Below, piece after piece: positions 37,131 through 47,402 of a stretch of DNA of 64,000 nucleotides (position 1 is its first letter; each line of letters opens with the position of its first letter). The notes under the pieces were generated by a model, which was not told the origin of the DNA, did not search any database, and was given only the letters and a program-made list of their open reading frames with translations. Source of the DNA: an uncultured Verrucomicrobia subdivision 3 bacterium (GTDB lineage: Bacteria > Verrucomicrobiota > Verrucomicrobiia > Limisphaerales > UBA11358). Where the stretch lies: positions 54,592-118,591 of the forward strand of contig CAIQKM010000074.1 of NCBI GenBank assembly GCA_903872345.1, written 5' to 3'. The position numbers and the translations under genes are program-made.

Positions 37131-40100
37131 ATGAATAAGAAAACCACCAAAACATTTGCAGGCGCTCTCCTGGCGGGGATCCTGCCGATGGTCGTTTCCG
37201 CCCAGACGACTTTTTTCAGCGACAATTTTACCGGCGCGAGCACGGTTAATTCGGCCACGCCGGCCAACCCGACTTCGACCAGCACCGCTTATGAGGAGAT
37301 TTCCACCAAAGCCTGGGCGCCAAGCGCGCCGGTCATTGGCGGACATTTAAAATTCGGGTTCGTGTCAACGACCAGCGGCAATGGGCAGATTCAGGCGTTG
37401 TTTGCCAACAGTCCGGTTGCCCTGTTTCAAAACGGGGATTACGTCCAACTGACGATTGTCTTCACCAACACCGCCGGCTGTCTGACCGGTGCCGGCCAGT
37501 TGGGAGTTGGTTTGTATAGCAGCGGACAGGTTAAGCCGTATCCGGGCGGCTATAGTTCCGCCGGCGGGGGGGGATCCTTGTCCGGCTACGCCCAAGACTG
37601 GCTGGGTTATGTCGGCCAGATCAATTACAGCGGCTCCGCTTCGCGCATCATGACGCGTCCCAGCAATGCGAGCACTTCCACGGCCAACAATCAGGACCTG
37701 ATCTCTTCCGGCAGCAGCAGCAGCAGCTATGTGGGGTCGGCCACGATTGGCAGCACCGTGACATCCACCGTCACACTGACCGCCGGTGGCACCTACACCG
37801 AAGTGCTTTACGCGACGCTGAATGGCGTGAACAGCGTGGCGGTTACCAACTTTCTTTATAGCGGCGCCGGCACGGGCGGCACGTTGCTCACGAGTTTTGG
37901 GGCGGTTGCCACCAACACCACCTATACCACTTCCGCGTTTGACGGACTGGCTTTCGGGTATATGGACCGGTCAGCGGATACTTCCAACACTCTGGACGTA
38001 GCGTCCATTCAGGTCGTCGGCTCCGTTTCGGCTCCCACGCCGCCGAACATTGTCACTGAGCCTTCCGGGGTTGTGGTCGCGACCGGCGGTGCCGCCGCTT
38101 TTACCGTCAGCGCCACGGGCGTCGGCCTGACTTACCAATGGCATCGGCATGGCACCAATCTCATTGATGGCCCCAATATTTCCGGTTCTACCAGCAGCCA
38201 GTTGATTGTTTCCTCCGCCAGCAGCGCCGATGTGGCGTCGGCCGATGCCACCGGTTATTATGTAACCATCACGGGCGCGGGCAATTTGAGCACGAATTCC
38301 CTGACCAATTCCCTGTCCCTCATCGCGCCGGCCAGCCTGTATTATTCGGGCAGCGGTCCTTGGGATGTGAATACCAGCGCCAGTTGGAATACCGACGATG
38401 CGCAGGATCAATCGGACTATTTCAATTATGGCGATGCGCTGGTATTTGACGATGGCGGCGCGGGTGGCACGGTGACTTTGAACGGAAATTTTCTGAGCGC
38501 ATCCTCCGTCACCGTCAGTCATACCACGGCCAGTGCGCCTTACACGTGGACCGGCACGGGCAGCTTTGCCGGACCGGGCAACCTGATCTACAACGGCAAC
38601 GGTCAATTTAATATCAACAATGCCAACACGTTCACCGGCGGCACCGTTATCAGCAACGCCGCCGCCAACCTGCACCTCGGCAATGCCAATGGTCTGGGCA
38701 CCGGCCCGGTCACGCTCACCGGAGGTGGCGGAACCATGGAATGGACGGTGGCAGGCGGTAGTGCCAGCGGCCTGGGCAATGTCATTGTGGCGGACGACTT
38801 CACGATTCAATTTGACACGGCTTCCACGTATTCCGGCGTCATCTTGGGCAACCTTTCCGGGACGAGCGGCAAAACCCTGACCCTGGCTTCGGGTCCCGCC
38901 AACACCAGCACCAACGAACGCGTCCGTCTGTACGGCACGAACACGGTCTGCAACGCAAACATTACCTTCAATTCCGGCGGCAACACCCTAATGTCACTGG
39001 CTCCCTATGCCTCCAGCGGCAGTCAGGTATTCAACGGTGTCATCGCCGGCGACGGCAGCATCTGGCAGCGCGGCAGTGCGAGCTCGGTTTTGAATGCCCA
39101 GAACACCTACTCCGGCGGCACCTACACCACCGCCGGCGGCATCGGATTGGGCGTCAACAGCACGCCCACGACGGGGACCGTCACCTCCGGTCCGATCGGC
39201 ACCGGCCCATTGTATATCGCTCCCGAAAACGGCAGTGTTAGCGGCAGCGGCACCGTTTATGCCTCCGGCGGGGCCATCACGATCGCCAACGCCCTGCAAT
39301 ACCCGACCAACAACCAGATCCTGATCATCGGCGGGACGAACGCCCTGACGCTCAGTGGGCCATACTCGCTCCAAGGCAATGACGGTCTAATCACCAACCG
39401 CACCTTCCAGGTCAACAACACCAATGCGCCGGTAACAATCTCCGGCGTGATCGGCGATAACGGCACCGGTTGCGGCTTCATCAAGACCGGCGTGGGCAAT
39501 CTGTACCTCGACGGGGTGAACACTTATACCGGCATCACGACCAACAACAGCGGCACGCCCACCACCGGCCTGGGTGTGCTGGCCGGCACCGGCACCATCG
39601 CCGGCAACGTCTTCATCCAGACCAACTCCGCCATCGGCGGCGGCGACGCCGGCGGCATTGGCACCTTCAACATCGGCGGCAACCTCACAATCAACGGCAA
39701 CGGCTGGTTCCGCGTGAACCGTTCCGGCTCGGCGAGTGATTATGTGGCCGTTACCGGCAACATCACCAACCTCGGCACCGGCACCATTGCGGTCACCAAT
39801 CTGGGCGCAACGCTGCAAATTGGCGATACGTTTACCTTGTTCAACAAGGCGATTACCGGTGCCGGCACGCTGGCGGTTACCGGCGGAAACGTGACTTGGA
39901 CCAATAAACTCGCGCTCAACGGTACGATCGCGGTGGTGCAATCGCCGGATGTTGGCGTGCTGACCTCGATCCTGGCCAGCGGGCAGTTGGGCGTCAATCT
40001 CACCAACACGATCACGGTGACCAACCTTGGGCCCGGCACCGCCAGCGGTCTGGTTGTGACCGATTCATTGCCGGCCATTGTCGGTTTTGTGAGCGCCACC

Positions 40101-40571
40101 GGCAGTGGCACCACCAATGGGAATGTGCATCAGGTCGTATGGAGCGGGTTCAGCCTGCCGGCGAACACGGTTACCAACTTCACGCTGATTGTCACCGCGC
40201 CAACGGCGGGCAACGCCACCAATATTGTGACGGTGGCCTCTTCGGTGGTTGACCCGAATCTGGCGAACAACACGGTGACCAATGTCACCGCCATCGTCTC
40301 CACGATTGTTCCGACCGTGCCGCCGCACGTCAGCAGCTTCAGTCTGACCGGCGGCAACCTTGTGATCAGCGCCACCAACGGTGTGAATGGCGGAACATAT
40401 TACCTGCTGGGCACTACCAATGCGGCCCTGCCGTTGAACCAGTGGAAGGCGCTGGCGACCAACGTGATCACCGCCGGCAGCGGCGCCGCCACCTTCACCT
40501 TCACCGGCACCAACGTGATCAGTGCCGGGCTGAAACAGCAGTTTTATATCCTGAGCAGCACCAACAACTGA
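37131..40571 (+). CDS. Large PATR surface protein with Ig-like and DUF11 domains
   Basis: 1146 residues with a signal peptide ending near residue 24 (PMVVSAQ). Residues about 25-300 form a concanavalin-like beta domain (FFSDNFTGAS ... GLAFGYMDRSADTSNTLDVASIQVVG). An Ig-like domain follows (about 305-400, YQWHRHGTNLIDG). The central part (about 405-940) carries PATR beta-helix repeats such as NTFTGGTVISN and NTYSGGTYTT. A DUF11-type domain spans about 945-1065 (ITVTNLGPGTASGLVVTDSLP). The C-terminal ~60 residues are a short version of the shared beta module. No outer-membrane barrel is present. Confidence 0.82.
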   Translation: MNKKTTKTFAGALLAGILPMVVSAQTTFFSDNFTGASTVNSATPANPTSTSTAYEEISTKAWAPSAPVIGGHLKFGFVSTTSGNGQIQALFANSPVALFQNGDYVQLTIVFTNTAGCLTGAGQLGVGLYSSGQVKPYPGGYSSAGGGGSLSGYAQDWLGYVGQINYSGSASRIMTRPSNASTSTANNQDLISSGSSSSSYVGSATIGSTVTSTVTLTAGGTYTEVLYATLNGVNSVAVTNFLYSGAGTGGTLLTSFGAVATNTTYTTSAFDGLAFGYMDRSADTSNTLDVASIQVVGSVSAPTPPNIVTEPSGVVVATGGAAAFTVSATGVGLTYQWHRHGTNLIDGPNISGSTSSQLIVSSASSADVASADATGYYVTITGAGNLSTNSLTNSLSLIAPASLYYSGSGPWDVNTSASWNTDDAQDQSDYFNYGDALVFDDGGAGGTVTLNGNFLSASSVTVSHTTASAPYTWTGTGSFAGPGNLIYNGNGQFNINNANTFTGGTVISNAAANLHLGNANGLGTGPVTLTGGGGTMEWTVAGGSASGLGNVIVADDFTIQFDTASTYSGVILGNLSGTSGKTLTLASGPANTSTNERVRLYGTNTVCNANITFNSGGNTLMSLAPYASSGSQVFNGVIAGDGSIWQRGSASSVLNAQNTYSGGTYTTAGGIGLGVNSTPTTGTVTSGPIGTGPLYIAPENGSVSGSGTVYASGGAITIANALQYPTNNQILIIGGTNALTLSGPYSLQGNDGLITNRTFQVNNTNAPVTISGVIGDNGTGCGFIKTGVGNLYLDGVNTYTGITTNNSGTPTTGLGVLAGTGTIAGNVFIQTNSAIGGGDAGGIGTFNIGGNLTINGNGWFRVNRSGSASDYVAVTGNITNLGTGTIAVTNLGATLQIGDTFTLFNKAITGAGTLAVTGGNVTWTNKLALNGTIAVVQSPDVGVLTSILASGQLGVNLTNTITVTNLGPGTASGLVVTDSLPAIVGFVSATGSGTTNGNVHQVVWSGFSLPANTVTNFTLIVTAPTAGNATNIVTVASSVVDPNLANNTVTNVTAIVSTIVPTVPPHVSSFSLTGGNLVISATNGVNGGTYYLLGTTNAALPLNQWKALATNVITAGSGAATFTFTGTNVISAGLKQQFYILSSTNN

Positions 40572-40638
40572 CCCGGCCCGAGGTCGTCCCGCCCGCACCG
40601 GAATTTCCGATGGGCTGGCAAGGCACAATCTGACAAAA

Positions 40639-40668
40639 ACGGGGCCCGCGAGGGCCCCGTTCTTTTTC
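40639..40668 (+). terminator. Rho-independent terminator after the PATR gene
   Basis: ACGGGGCCC pairs with GGGCCCCGT across a GCGA loop and is followed by TCTTTTTCCCC. It lies 67 bases after the stop. Confidence 0.85.
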
Positions 40669-40775
40669 CCCTTGGAACCAACCATCGTCATTTTCTTGGT
40701 CTGAAACAAAATTGATTTATCGACTTTGCCTGGCGGAGTTAATAATTTTGAAGGACAAAATTCCCAGCAACCCTT

Positions 40776-41606
40776 ATGGCCACCAAACCGTTCAGCCCAA
40801 TCCACCCGGCATTAATCAAGAAGATGAATACCGTGAAACGGCGCGCTTTTACCTTGATCGAACTGCTGGTGGTCATTGCCATCATTGCGATTTTGGCCGC
40901 GATGCTGCTGCCCGCCCTGGCCCGTGCCAAGGAAAGCGCCAAGCGCACGCAATGTTTGAGCAATTTGCGCCAGATCGGCCTGGGCGCAACGCTCTATGCC
41001 GGGGACTATCAGGATGTGGTTCCGCCCACGAATAAAACCATGGGCGGGACTGGCAATAATTTCGTTCAACTGGCGCTCAGTTCGCCGGTGGTTGCGGCCG
41101 TCAACACCTACCTCCGGGTTCAGAATACGACCGGCTTGACCATCTGGAGCTGCCCCAATCGTCCCCCGGGTCTGCCGTTTTATGACAGCGCCGATGATCA
41201 ATGGATTCTGGGTTACTCTTATATGGGCGGGATTACCAACTGGTCCTACTCGACCACCTCATACAGCCCGGTCAAACTCGCCGCCGCCAAGTCCTGGTGG
41301 GTATTGGGCGCGGATCTGAATGCGAAGGTGGTCGGCTCCGGGTGGACCGGCCAGGTGGCCCCCCAAGGCAGCACCTACTACATTGAATATGGCAATGTTC
41401 CGCCCCATGCCATCAAGGGAAAACCGGCCGGCGGTAACGAGGTCTTTGCCGATGGCTCAGCGAACTGGTGCAAATTCCAGACGATGTGCCGGTTCAACAA
41501 TTACGCCGGCCTGGTGGGATCAACCGATCTCTGGTGGTATCAGGCCCCGACGGACTTCAATGCCGCGCTGCTCGCCCAGTTGCCGACGCTGCAAACGGTT
41601 CAATAA
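40776..41606 (+). CDS. Pseudopilin-like protein with prepilin N-terminus
   Basis: 276 residues from 40776, or 260 from the ATG at 40824 ([17 protein letters not shown]), which is the more usual leader length. The [17 protein letters not shown] segment and following [21 protein letters not shown] are of the same class as the gene at 36123 but the globular part differs ([28 protein letters not shown]). The late VFADGSANW is the recurring DG motif of these proteins. Exported and membrane-anchored; probably part of a pseudopilus-like surface structure. Confidence 0.83.
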   Translation: MATKPFSPIHPALIKKMNTVKRRAFTLIELLVVIAIIAILAAMLLPALARAKESAKRTQCLSNLRQIGLGATLYAGDYQDVVPPTNKTMGGTGNNFVQLALSSPVVAAVNTYLRVQNTTGLTIWSCPNRPPGLPFYDSADDQWILGYSYMGGITNWSYSTTSYSPVKLAAAKSWWVLGADLNAKVVGSGWTGQVAPQGSTYYIEYGNVPPHAIKGKPAGGNEVFADGSANWCKFQTMCRFNNYAGLVGSTDLWWYQAPTDFNAALLAQLPTLQTVQ

Positions 41607-41647
41607 TCGCGGTCACCGGCCCGGGCGCTGGCGAAGGCAATTCCATG

Positions 41648-43486
41648 CTATGCTCCGGGAGCGGTATTGCCGCCCGCCTCCGCCATCGCCTTTTCCAAAA
41701 CCACCCGGAGCTCGGTTTCGTCCACGGGCTTGGAAACAAACCGGTTCATGCCCGCCAGCATGCACGCTTCCCGGTCGGTGCGGGTGACACTCGCGGTCAG
41801 CGCCACAATCTGCGTGGCGGGCCAATTATTTTCGGCCTCCATTTGCCGGATTCGCCGTGTGGCCTCGTAGCCATCCATCACCGGCATCTGGCAGTCCATC
41901 AAGATCAACCGATACCGCTCGCGCGACCACGCCTCGAACGCTTCCGCGCCATCGCGGGCAATGTCCACGTTCACATAGCCCAGCTTTTTGAGCTGGTTCA
42001 GGCCCACGATCAGATTGATTTGATTGTCTTCCACCAGCAGAATCCGCAAGCCCGCCGACTGGCCCGCTTTTGCCGGCGTCACCACCGGCGTCGGAACGGC
42101 CCCGCCCCCGACGGCGGGCCGGGTGGCCACCGAACCATCCGGATGACTGTCAAACGGCAGGTAAAACCAGAACGTGGACCCCTTGCCCAGCGCACTGCTC
42201 ACCCCAATGCCCCCGCCCATCAGTTCCACCAGCTTGCGGGAAATTGCCAGTCCCAGCCCGGTGCCGCCGAACCGCCGGGTGGTGGAGGCATCCGCCTGCG
42301 AGAACGATTGAAACAGCCGGTCCTGGGCCTCCTCCGTGAGGCCGATGCCGGTATCGCTGATTGAAAAATGCAACTGCAACTGCCCGTGGGCGGCCGCCAG
42401 CGGCTTTACTTCCAGCACGACCCGCCCCTGATTGGTGAATTTGATCGCGTTGCCGACCAGGTTGAGCAGGATTTGCCGCAGCCGGGCCGGGTCGCCGGAC
42501 AAACTGCCGCCAATGCTGGGATCAATTGTGCTCGTCAGTTGCAATCCCTTGGACTGGGCTTGGGGCAGCAGCAGCGCCACCACACTGTTCACCGTGTCGG
42601 CCAGATTGAAATCCACCTTCTCGATGGTCATCTTGCCAGCCTCAATCTTGGAGAAATCCAGGATGTCATCAATGATGCGCAACAGGGCGTCGGCACTGGT
42701 CTTGATGGCATTGGCAAATTCCCGCTGATCACCCGAGAGGTGGGTATCCATCAGCAGCTCGATCATGCCGATCACGCCGTTCATGGGCGTGCGAATTTCG
42801 TGGCTCATGTTCGCCAGAAAATCGCTCTTGGCCCGGTTGGCCACCAGCGCGCTTTCCGCCAGCTTCTGGGTGCGTTCCTTGGCCACCAGCAGCATCTCAT
42901 TGGCTGACAGCAGATTTTTGTTCGTGGTCTGCAGTTCGTTGGTGCGTTCGCGGACCATCTTTTCCAGATCGTCCAGCCGCATTTTGGCCTGCTGATAGAG
43001 CCGCCATTTTTCCGTCAGCGAAATGGCTAGCTGCAACACCTCGATATTGTCGAAGGGTTTCTTCAGGATCACCAGCCGGTCGGTGTAGCCGAATTTCTTC
43101 AGCATGTCCTCCCACGAATAATCCGAGTAGGCGGTGCAGATGACCACCTGAAGATCGGGATATTTCTGCCAGATGTTTGCCGTGGTCTCCACGCCATCCC
43201 AGCCCGGCGGCATGCGGATGTCAACGAACGCCATCGCATAGGGCCGGTTTTCGGCCAGACTCTTCTCGATGAGGTCCAGTCCTTCCTGCCCCTGATACGC
43301 GGAATCGATCTGGAATTCCGGCAGGGTAATCTCCGTCGGCGCCTCGCCGAACAGCTCGGCCTCGGCCGCCGCCAGGCTGCTGGACATGGCCTTGGACTTG
43401 ATCAGGATTTTGCGGAAATCCTGGTGGATGGCCTTGTTGTCATCAATGATCAGGAGCCGGTGGTTTTGCTGGGGATTAAAATTCAT
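41648..43486 (-). CDS. Hybrid histidine kinase/response regulator (REC-HK-REC)
   Basis: 612 residues with no membrane segment. Order: N-terminal receiver (about 10-165) with Asp89 in VDIRMPPG and an extended acidic loop; a coiled coil (170-220); HisKA with His229 ([18 protein letters not shown]); HATPase (about 300-450, [15 protein letters not shown] and [13 protein letters not shown]); and a C-terminal receiver (about 478-600, [12 protein letters not shown] with the phospho-Asp in [13 protein letters not shown]). It overlaps the upstream sensor kinase by four bases, so its first receiver probably takes phosphate from that kinase. No DNA-binding output is present. Confidence 0.92.
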   Translation of the reverse strand: MNFNPQQNHRLLIIDDNKAIHQDFRKILIKSKAMSSSLAAAEAELFGEAPTEITLPEFQIDSAYQGQEGLDLIEKSLAENRPYAMAFVDIRMPPGWDGVETTANIWQKYPDLQVVICTAYSDYSWEDMLKKFGYTDRLVILKKPFDNIEVLQLAISLTEKWRLYQQAKMRLDDLEKMVRERTNELQTTNKNLLSANEMLLVAKERTQKLAESALVANRAKSDFLANMSHEIRTPMNGVIGMIELLMDTHLSGDQREFANAIKTSADALLRIIDDILDFSKIEAGKMTIEKVDFNLADTVNSVVALLLPQAQSKGLQLTSTIDPSIGGSLSGDPARLRQILLNLVGNAIKFTNQGRVVLEVKPLAAAHGQLQLHFSISDTGIGLTEEAQDRLFQSFSQADASTTRRFGGTGLGLAISRKLVELMGGGIGVSSALGKGSTFWFYLPFDSHPDGSVATRPAVGGGAVPTPVVTPAKAGQSAGLRILLVEDNQINLIVGLNQLKKLGYVNVDIARDGAEAFEAWSRERYRLILMDCQMPVMDGYEATRRIRQMEAENNWPATQIVALTASVTRTDREACMLAGMNRFVSKPVDETELRVVLEKAMAEAGGNTAPGA

Positions 43487-45450
43487 AGCATCTCGGTTTG
43501 TCGCTGCATGGGCAGTTCCAGGGTGAAAGTGGCCCCCAGGCCCGGCCCTTCGCTGAAGGCGGTCAGACTCCCGCCCATTTCCTTGGCGGCCAGGGCGCTG
43601 CTGTGCAGGCCAAAGCCATGGCCCTCTTTGCGGGTGGTAAACCCATGGCCAAAAATCTGGGTCAGGTTTTCCACCGGAATGCCCACGCCATTATCTGTCA
43701 CGGAAATTTTAATGCGGCCGCTGCCGCCGGTCACGCGCAGGATGATCTGTTTGTCCGGCCGTTCAGCATCGTCACACGCATGCTTGGCGTTGCGGATGAG
43801 ATTCACGAGGATCTGGAGCACCTTGTGTTTTTGCACCAGGATGGGCGGCGTTTCGGCGAATTCACGGACCAGTTTCACATTGTGGCGCTGCAAGCCATCC
43901 GCATTCATGCGCAGGGCGTCCTCCACCAAGTCCACCACCGGCAGCGACTCCAGCAGGCCCGAGGTCCGGGCGTAATTCTGCTGCATGGCCACGATTTCCT
44001 TGATGTGCATCACACTGCTCAACAGCGTGCCGGCCTCGCGCAAAATTTCCGCCTGTTCTTCAATCAGATGGGACGCCAGCCCGGTCAGGTAACCCGGCAC
44101 CTGTTTGCCCTTGGGGTTGCTGCTGAAAAACGCCGGCAGATCCCCTTCGTGCTCCTTCAGCAGCGCCACCACCTTGGACAGCGATGACACCTTGGAATTT
44201 CTGATCTTGTCGGCAATGAGTGAACTGGAAACATTCACGCTGTTCAGCACGTTGCCGACATTGTGCAACACGCTCGTGGCCACCTCCGCCATGCCCGCCT
44301 GCCGGGAGGCTTCCAGCAATTGCCGGTGCACCTCGTTCAGCTTCGCCTCCGCCCGTTTCCGGAGGGTGATGTCAAAGTGCACCCCCTGCGAACCGATGAT
44401 TCGCCCCTCGGAATTTTTCACCGGCAGTTTCACCACCTGGAAATACAAATTCGTCCCGTCCGGCTGCGGATACATCTCCTCCATCTCCATGGACTGGCCG
44501 GTGCGCATGATCAATTCATGCTCCTTGGCCGACTGTTCCGCCTCCGCCGCCGACACGATAGCCTCCGCCGTCTGCCCCAGAATCTGTTCCGCCGTCCGGC
44601 CCTTGATCTGGCAGAAGCGCGAATTCACATACACAAAACGTCCTTCCGCGTCCTTGCGGTAAACATTGATCGGCAACTGCTCCACGAGCGAATGGTACAG
44701 CTCCTGCGATTCGCGCAATGCCATCTCGGCCTTTTGGCGTTCCGCATTTTCGCGCGTCAGTTCCGCCGTGCGTTCCGTCACCTTGATTTCAATGCTGGCG
44801 TTCACCGCCTCCAGCGACGCCTGCCGCTCGGCCAGGCCGTTCATTTCGTCCAAGCTCTGCCGGATGGAGATGACTAAAAAGATGTCTTCGAAGATCACCC
44901 AGCCGGCATGTTCCACCCACCGCCACGGGCTGGCGGCCAGCACGCCGAACACCGATTGCGGCCAGAGTGTCCCGCGCAGAAAGTGATCCAGCGCCGTCAC
45001 CACCGTGGCGGTGATCAGCACCCGCCAGTCCCGGTAAAACGCCAGAAACGCCAGCGCCCCGAAAATTTGAAAATGCGTTTCGATGCGGCCGCCCGTGAGA
45101 TGAATCAGCAGCCCCGCATAAATCATCTGCGCCACCGCAATGGTATGGCGCGTGAGCACCTGCCCCGGCTGCTTCCAAATAAGCATAACGGGAAAGCCCA
45201 GGATGGCGCCGCCCAGAAAAATGGCCGCCCAGACATGCCAGTGCACATAGCTGGTGCTGCCAATCCAGGTTTGCGGGGAAATCCACACGGCCGCCACGAT
45301 GCCCGCCAGCCATTGGAATATCATCAGCCGCGCAAACAGCCGGTCCGTCCGCAGATAAATTTTATGCTCCGCCTCTTGGAACAGGCTGGCCGCCCGTCCT
45401 GAACCGGCGTTGGTCATAGGCATCAAGGTGTTGGCAGCTACGGTTTCCAC
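43483..45450 (-). CDS. Membrane sensor histidine kinase with PAS domain
   Basis: 655 residues from a GTG at 45448-45450. That start is chosen because AAAGGAGG lies 6 bases before it; the ATG at 45477 is farther upstream inside the preceding gene. The N-terminal third is a five- to six-helix membrane domain with conserved His/Gly ([39 protein letters not shown]). A coiled coil leads into a PAS domain ([17 protein letters not shown]). The kinase core has an atypical H-box [18 protein letters not shown] and the ATPase signatures [17 protein letters not shown] and [10 protein letters not shown]. It overlaps the redoxin-like gene by 13 bases and the hybrid kinase by four. Confidence 0.9.
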   Translation of the reverse strand: METVAANTLMPMTNAGSGRAASLFQEAEHKIYLRTDRLFARLMIFQWLAGIVAAVWISPQTWIGSTSYVHWHVWAAIFLGGAILGFPVMLIWKQPGQVLTRHTIAVAQMIYAGLLIHLTGGRIETHFQIFGALAFLAFYRDWRVLITATVVTALDHFLRGTLWPQSVFGVLAASPWRWVEHAGWVIFEDIFLVISIRQSLDEMNGLAERQASLEAVNASIEIKVTERTAELTRENAERQKAEMALRESQELYHSLVEQLPINVYRKDAEGRFVYVNSRFCQIKGRTAEQILGQTAEAIVSAAEAEQSAKEHELIMRTGQSMEMEEMYPQPDGTNLYFQVVKLPVKNSEGRIIGSQGVHFDITLRKRAEAKLNEVHRQLLEASRQAGMAEVATSVLHNVGNVLNSVNVSSSLIADKIRNSKVSSLSKVVALLKEHEGDLPAFFSSNPKGKQVPGYLTGLASHLIEEQAEILREAGTLLSSVMHIKEIVAMQQNYARTSGLLESLPVVDLVEDALRMNADGLQRHNVKLVREFAETPPILVQKHKVLQILVNLIRNAKHACDDAERPDKQIILRVTGGSGRIKISVTDNGVGIPVENLTQIFGHGFTTRKEGHGFGLHSSALAAKEMGGSLTAFSEGPGLGATFTLELPMQRQTEML

Positions 45451-46106
45451 GTGGTCCCTCCTTTGTCCGGACGGCATTCCTCATCCAGCAGCGAACACCC
45501 GAACACCGGGGTCTGGATTCGGTCCGTCAGTTGATGATTCACCAGCGCCTTCACGGCGATGGCACCGGGGTTGTCGCCAAAATGTCCCCGCTCAATCGTA
45601 ATGCCTCCGTGAAACAGCAGGTCCCCACTTTGATTATAAAGCACTGTCTGGCCCGAGGTGTCCGCCCCAAATCGTTGCGCTTCGCCGCCCGCCGCATCGC
45701 AGTGTACCGTCACACCGGGAATACGGGCGGCCGAGGCCCAGAGATCCGTATTGGTCCAATCTTCCGCCGTACCCGCCGGCTTCACAAACCAAACCTGCGC
45801 CGAGATCGTTCCGTGGCAATCGGCCATCAGCCGCGCCAGTTCGCCAACGCTCGCCCGGGTGCAGGGACAGTGGGGGTGGGCAAACATAATCAGCGTCGGC
45901 CGGACGGTATCCGGCACAATCCGGCTGGCCGACGGCCAGTGCGTCGGAATTTCCCCTTCGCGGCCCGGGGCAATGGCATACCGGGTGATACCGGCCATGG
46001 CCGCCACAATCCCGGCCAGCCAGAGCAAGGCCATGATCCACGCGCCGGCGGATGCACGTTTCCGCAGGCTGGCCGTCTCCACGGTTGGAGCATGGGCCTG
46101 ATTCAT
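45438..46106 (-). CDS. Membrane-anchored thioredoxin-like protein
   Basis: 222 residues from the ATG at 46104-46106. A short Ala/Arg-rich cytoplasmic N-terminus is followed by a membrane helix ([18 protein letters not shown]) and a thioredoxin-fold domain facing outward. The redox motif region LIMFAHPHCPCTRASV has Cys80 and Cys82 in a C-P-C-T arrangement in place of CxxC. Later there is GGEAQRFGADTSGQTVLY and, near the end, a further Cys pair (FGCSLLDEECRP). It directly precedes the sensor kinase with overlapping ends, so it probably provides a redox or thiol input to the two-component system; this role is inferred. Confidence 0.8.
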   Translation of the reverse strand: MNQAHAPTVETASLRKRASAGAWIMALLWLAGIVAAMAGITRYAIAPGREGEIPTHWPSASRIVPDTVRPTLIMFAHPHCPCTRASVGELARLMADCHGTISAQVWFVKPAGTAEDWTNTDLWASAARIPGVTVHCDAAGGEAQRFGADTSGQTVLYNQSGDLLFHGGITIERGHFGDNPGAIAVKALVNHQLTDRIQTPVFGCSLLDEECRPDKGGTTWKP

Positions 46107-46464
46107 AGGCTGGGGCAGTTGTTCATTCGAGTTTTCAGCAAACGATTCTGAGGACTCTGCCAATGCGCCGGGGCACCTAAACCACCGCTGCCGGCCAACC
46201 GGGCCGGTCTTCACCCCGGCACACTTGCGCAAACCGTTGCCGCAGAATTATGCCTGTTGCAAAACATTACTGACCGGACCCTCCCTGTCAACGGTGTTTA
46301 TGCACAACATACGCAAAACTGTTGCCAATTGCCGTCTGGTGAATCCAGTGGTTGTCTGCCCCGTACCAGCCGCTTCCGCCTGCTCCGGCGGTGCCGTAAT
46401 TAATAACTCGGAAGACTTGGAAATGGTATTCTCAGCCGTTATGCTGCCCGGACAAATCACACTC
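46107..46464. other. Divergent intergenic region (358 bases)
   Basis: Lies between the leftward thioredoxin/kinase trio and the rightward isomerase-like gene. In-frame extension upstream of the isomerase start is possible, but it has no family features and no signal peptide. No repeat, RNA gene or clear promoter element is recognised. Confidence 0.5.
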
Positions 46465-47334
46465 ATGAATACCATATCCAAGTTGTTCGCGTGCGCCTGC
46501 GCCCTCCTGGTGTCCGGTGCCGCCGTCACCACCCTGCAAGCCACCCCGATTCCCGACGATTGCAAATCCGGCGACTTCGCCATCGGCTGCCAGGCCTGGT
46601 CCTTCAATCATTATACCGTCATGGACGCCATCCGGAAGACATCCGAAGCAGGCGGCAAGGTCATTGAATTCTATCCCGGCCAGAAGCTCAGCCCGGAAAA
46701 TCCCGTGGCCTTCAACCATGACTCCCCGGATGACCAAATCCAGCAGGTGCAGGCCCAGCTCGCCAAGTTCCATATCCGCGCCGTCAATTACGGCGTGGTG
46801 GACATTCCCAAGGACGAGGCCGGCGACCGCAAGGTGTTTGAATTCGCCAAAAAACTCGGTCTCTACGCCATCACCACCGAATCCATCGGCTCGCTGGATA
46901 CCATTGAAAAGCTCGTGAAGGAATACGACATCCGCGTGGGCATCCATGACCATCCCCGCCGCGCCAACGACCCCGGCTACCGCAACTGGGACCCGAATTT
47001 CATCCTCTCCCTCGTGAAAGACCGCGACGCCCGTATCGGTTCCTGCGCCGACACCGGCCACTGGGTGCGCTCCGGCCTGGATCCCGTGGACTGCCTGCGC
47101 ATCCTCAAGGGCCGCATCATCAGTTCGCACCTGAAAGACTTGAACGAAAAATCCCCCGGCGCGCATGATGTCCCCTACGGCGAGGGCGTGTCGCACGTCG
47201 CCGCCATTCTGGATGAGCTCAAGGCCCAGAATTTCGTCGGCAACATTTCCGTGGAATACGAATATGACTGGGAAACCAGCGTCCCGGAAATCGCCCAGTG
47301 CATCGGCTTTGTCCGTGGCTACGGCAGTCACTAA
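46465..47334 (+). CDS. Secreted sugar phosphate isomerase/epimerase-like TIM-barrel protein
   Basis: 289 residues from the ATG at 46465, where a signal peptide begins (MNTISKLFACACALLVSGAA). The AP endonuclease 2/xylose isomerase-like TIM barrel follows: GDFAIGCQAWSFNHYTVMDAIRKT, KVIEFYPGQKLSPENP, VGIHDHPRRAND, RIGSCADTGHWVRSG and the late NISVEYEYDWE. Metal-binding His/Glu/Asp residues appear in place. Exported members of this family are common in Verrucomicrobiota and Planctomycetes; the substrate is unknown. First gene of the carbohydrate locus. Confidence 0.85.
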   Translation: MNTISKLFACACALLVSGAAVTTLQATPIPDDCKSGDFAIGCQAWSFNHYTVMDAIRKTSEAGGKVIEFYPGQKLSPENPVAFNHDSPDDQIQQVQAQLAKFHIRAVNYGVVDIPKDEAGDRKVFEFAKKLGLYAITTESIGSLDTIEKLVKEYDIRVGIHDHPRRANDPGYRNWDPNFILSLVKDRDARIGSCADTGHWVRSGLDPVDCLRILKGRIISSHLKDLNEKSPGAHDVPYGEGVSHVAAILDELKAQNFVGNISVEYEYDWETSVPEIAQCIGFVRGYGSH

Positions 47335-47362
47335 ACATCTCCGCAAGCCGCTTTAGGTTTGC

Positions 47363-47402
47363 CACCCGCCGGTCCGGTCTGACCGAACCGGCGGGTTTTT
47401 TC
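47363..47402 (+). terminator. Rho-independent terminator abutting the GPH symporter start codon
   Basis: CCCGCCGG pairs with CCGGCGGG around an inner CGGTCTGACCG hairpin, followed immediately by TTTTTTC. The U-tract runs into the ATG of the symporter at 47403, leaving no room for a ribosome binding site. It could terminate or attenuate transcription from the upstream gene. Confidence 0.8.

Noticed and set aside
45451-45477. ATG at 45477 as sensor kinase start
   Set aside because: AAAGGAGG lies 6 bases before the GTG at 45450, which is a better supported start.
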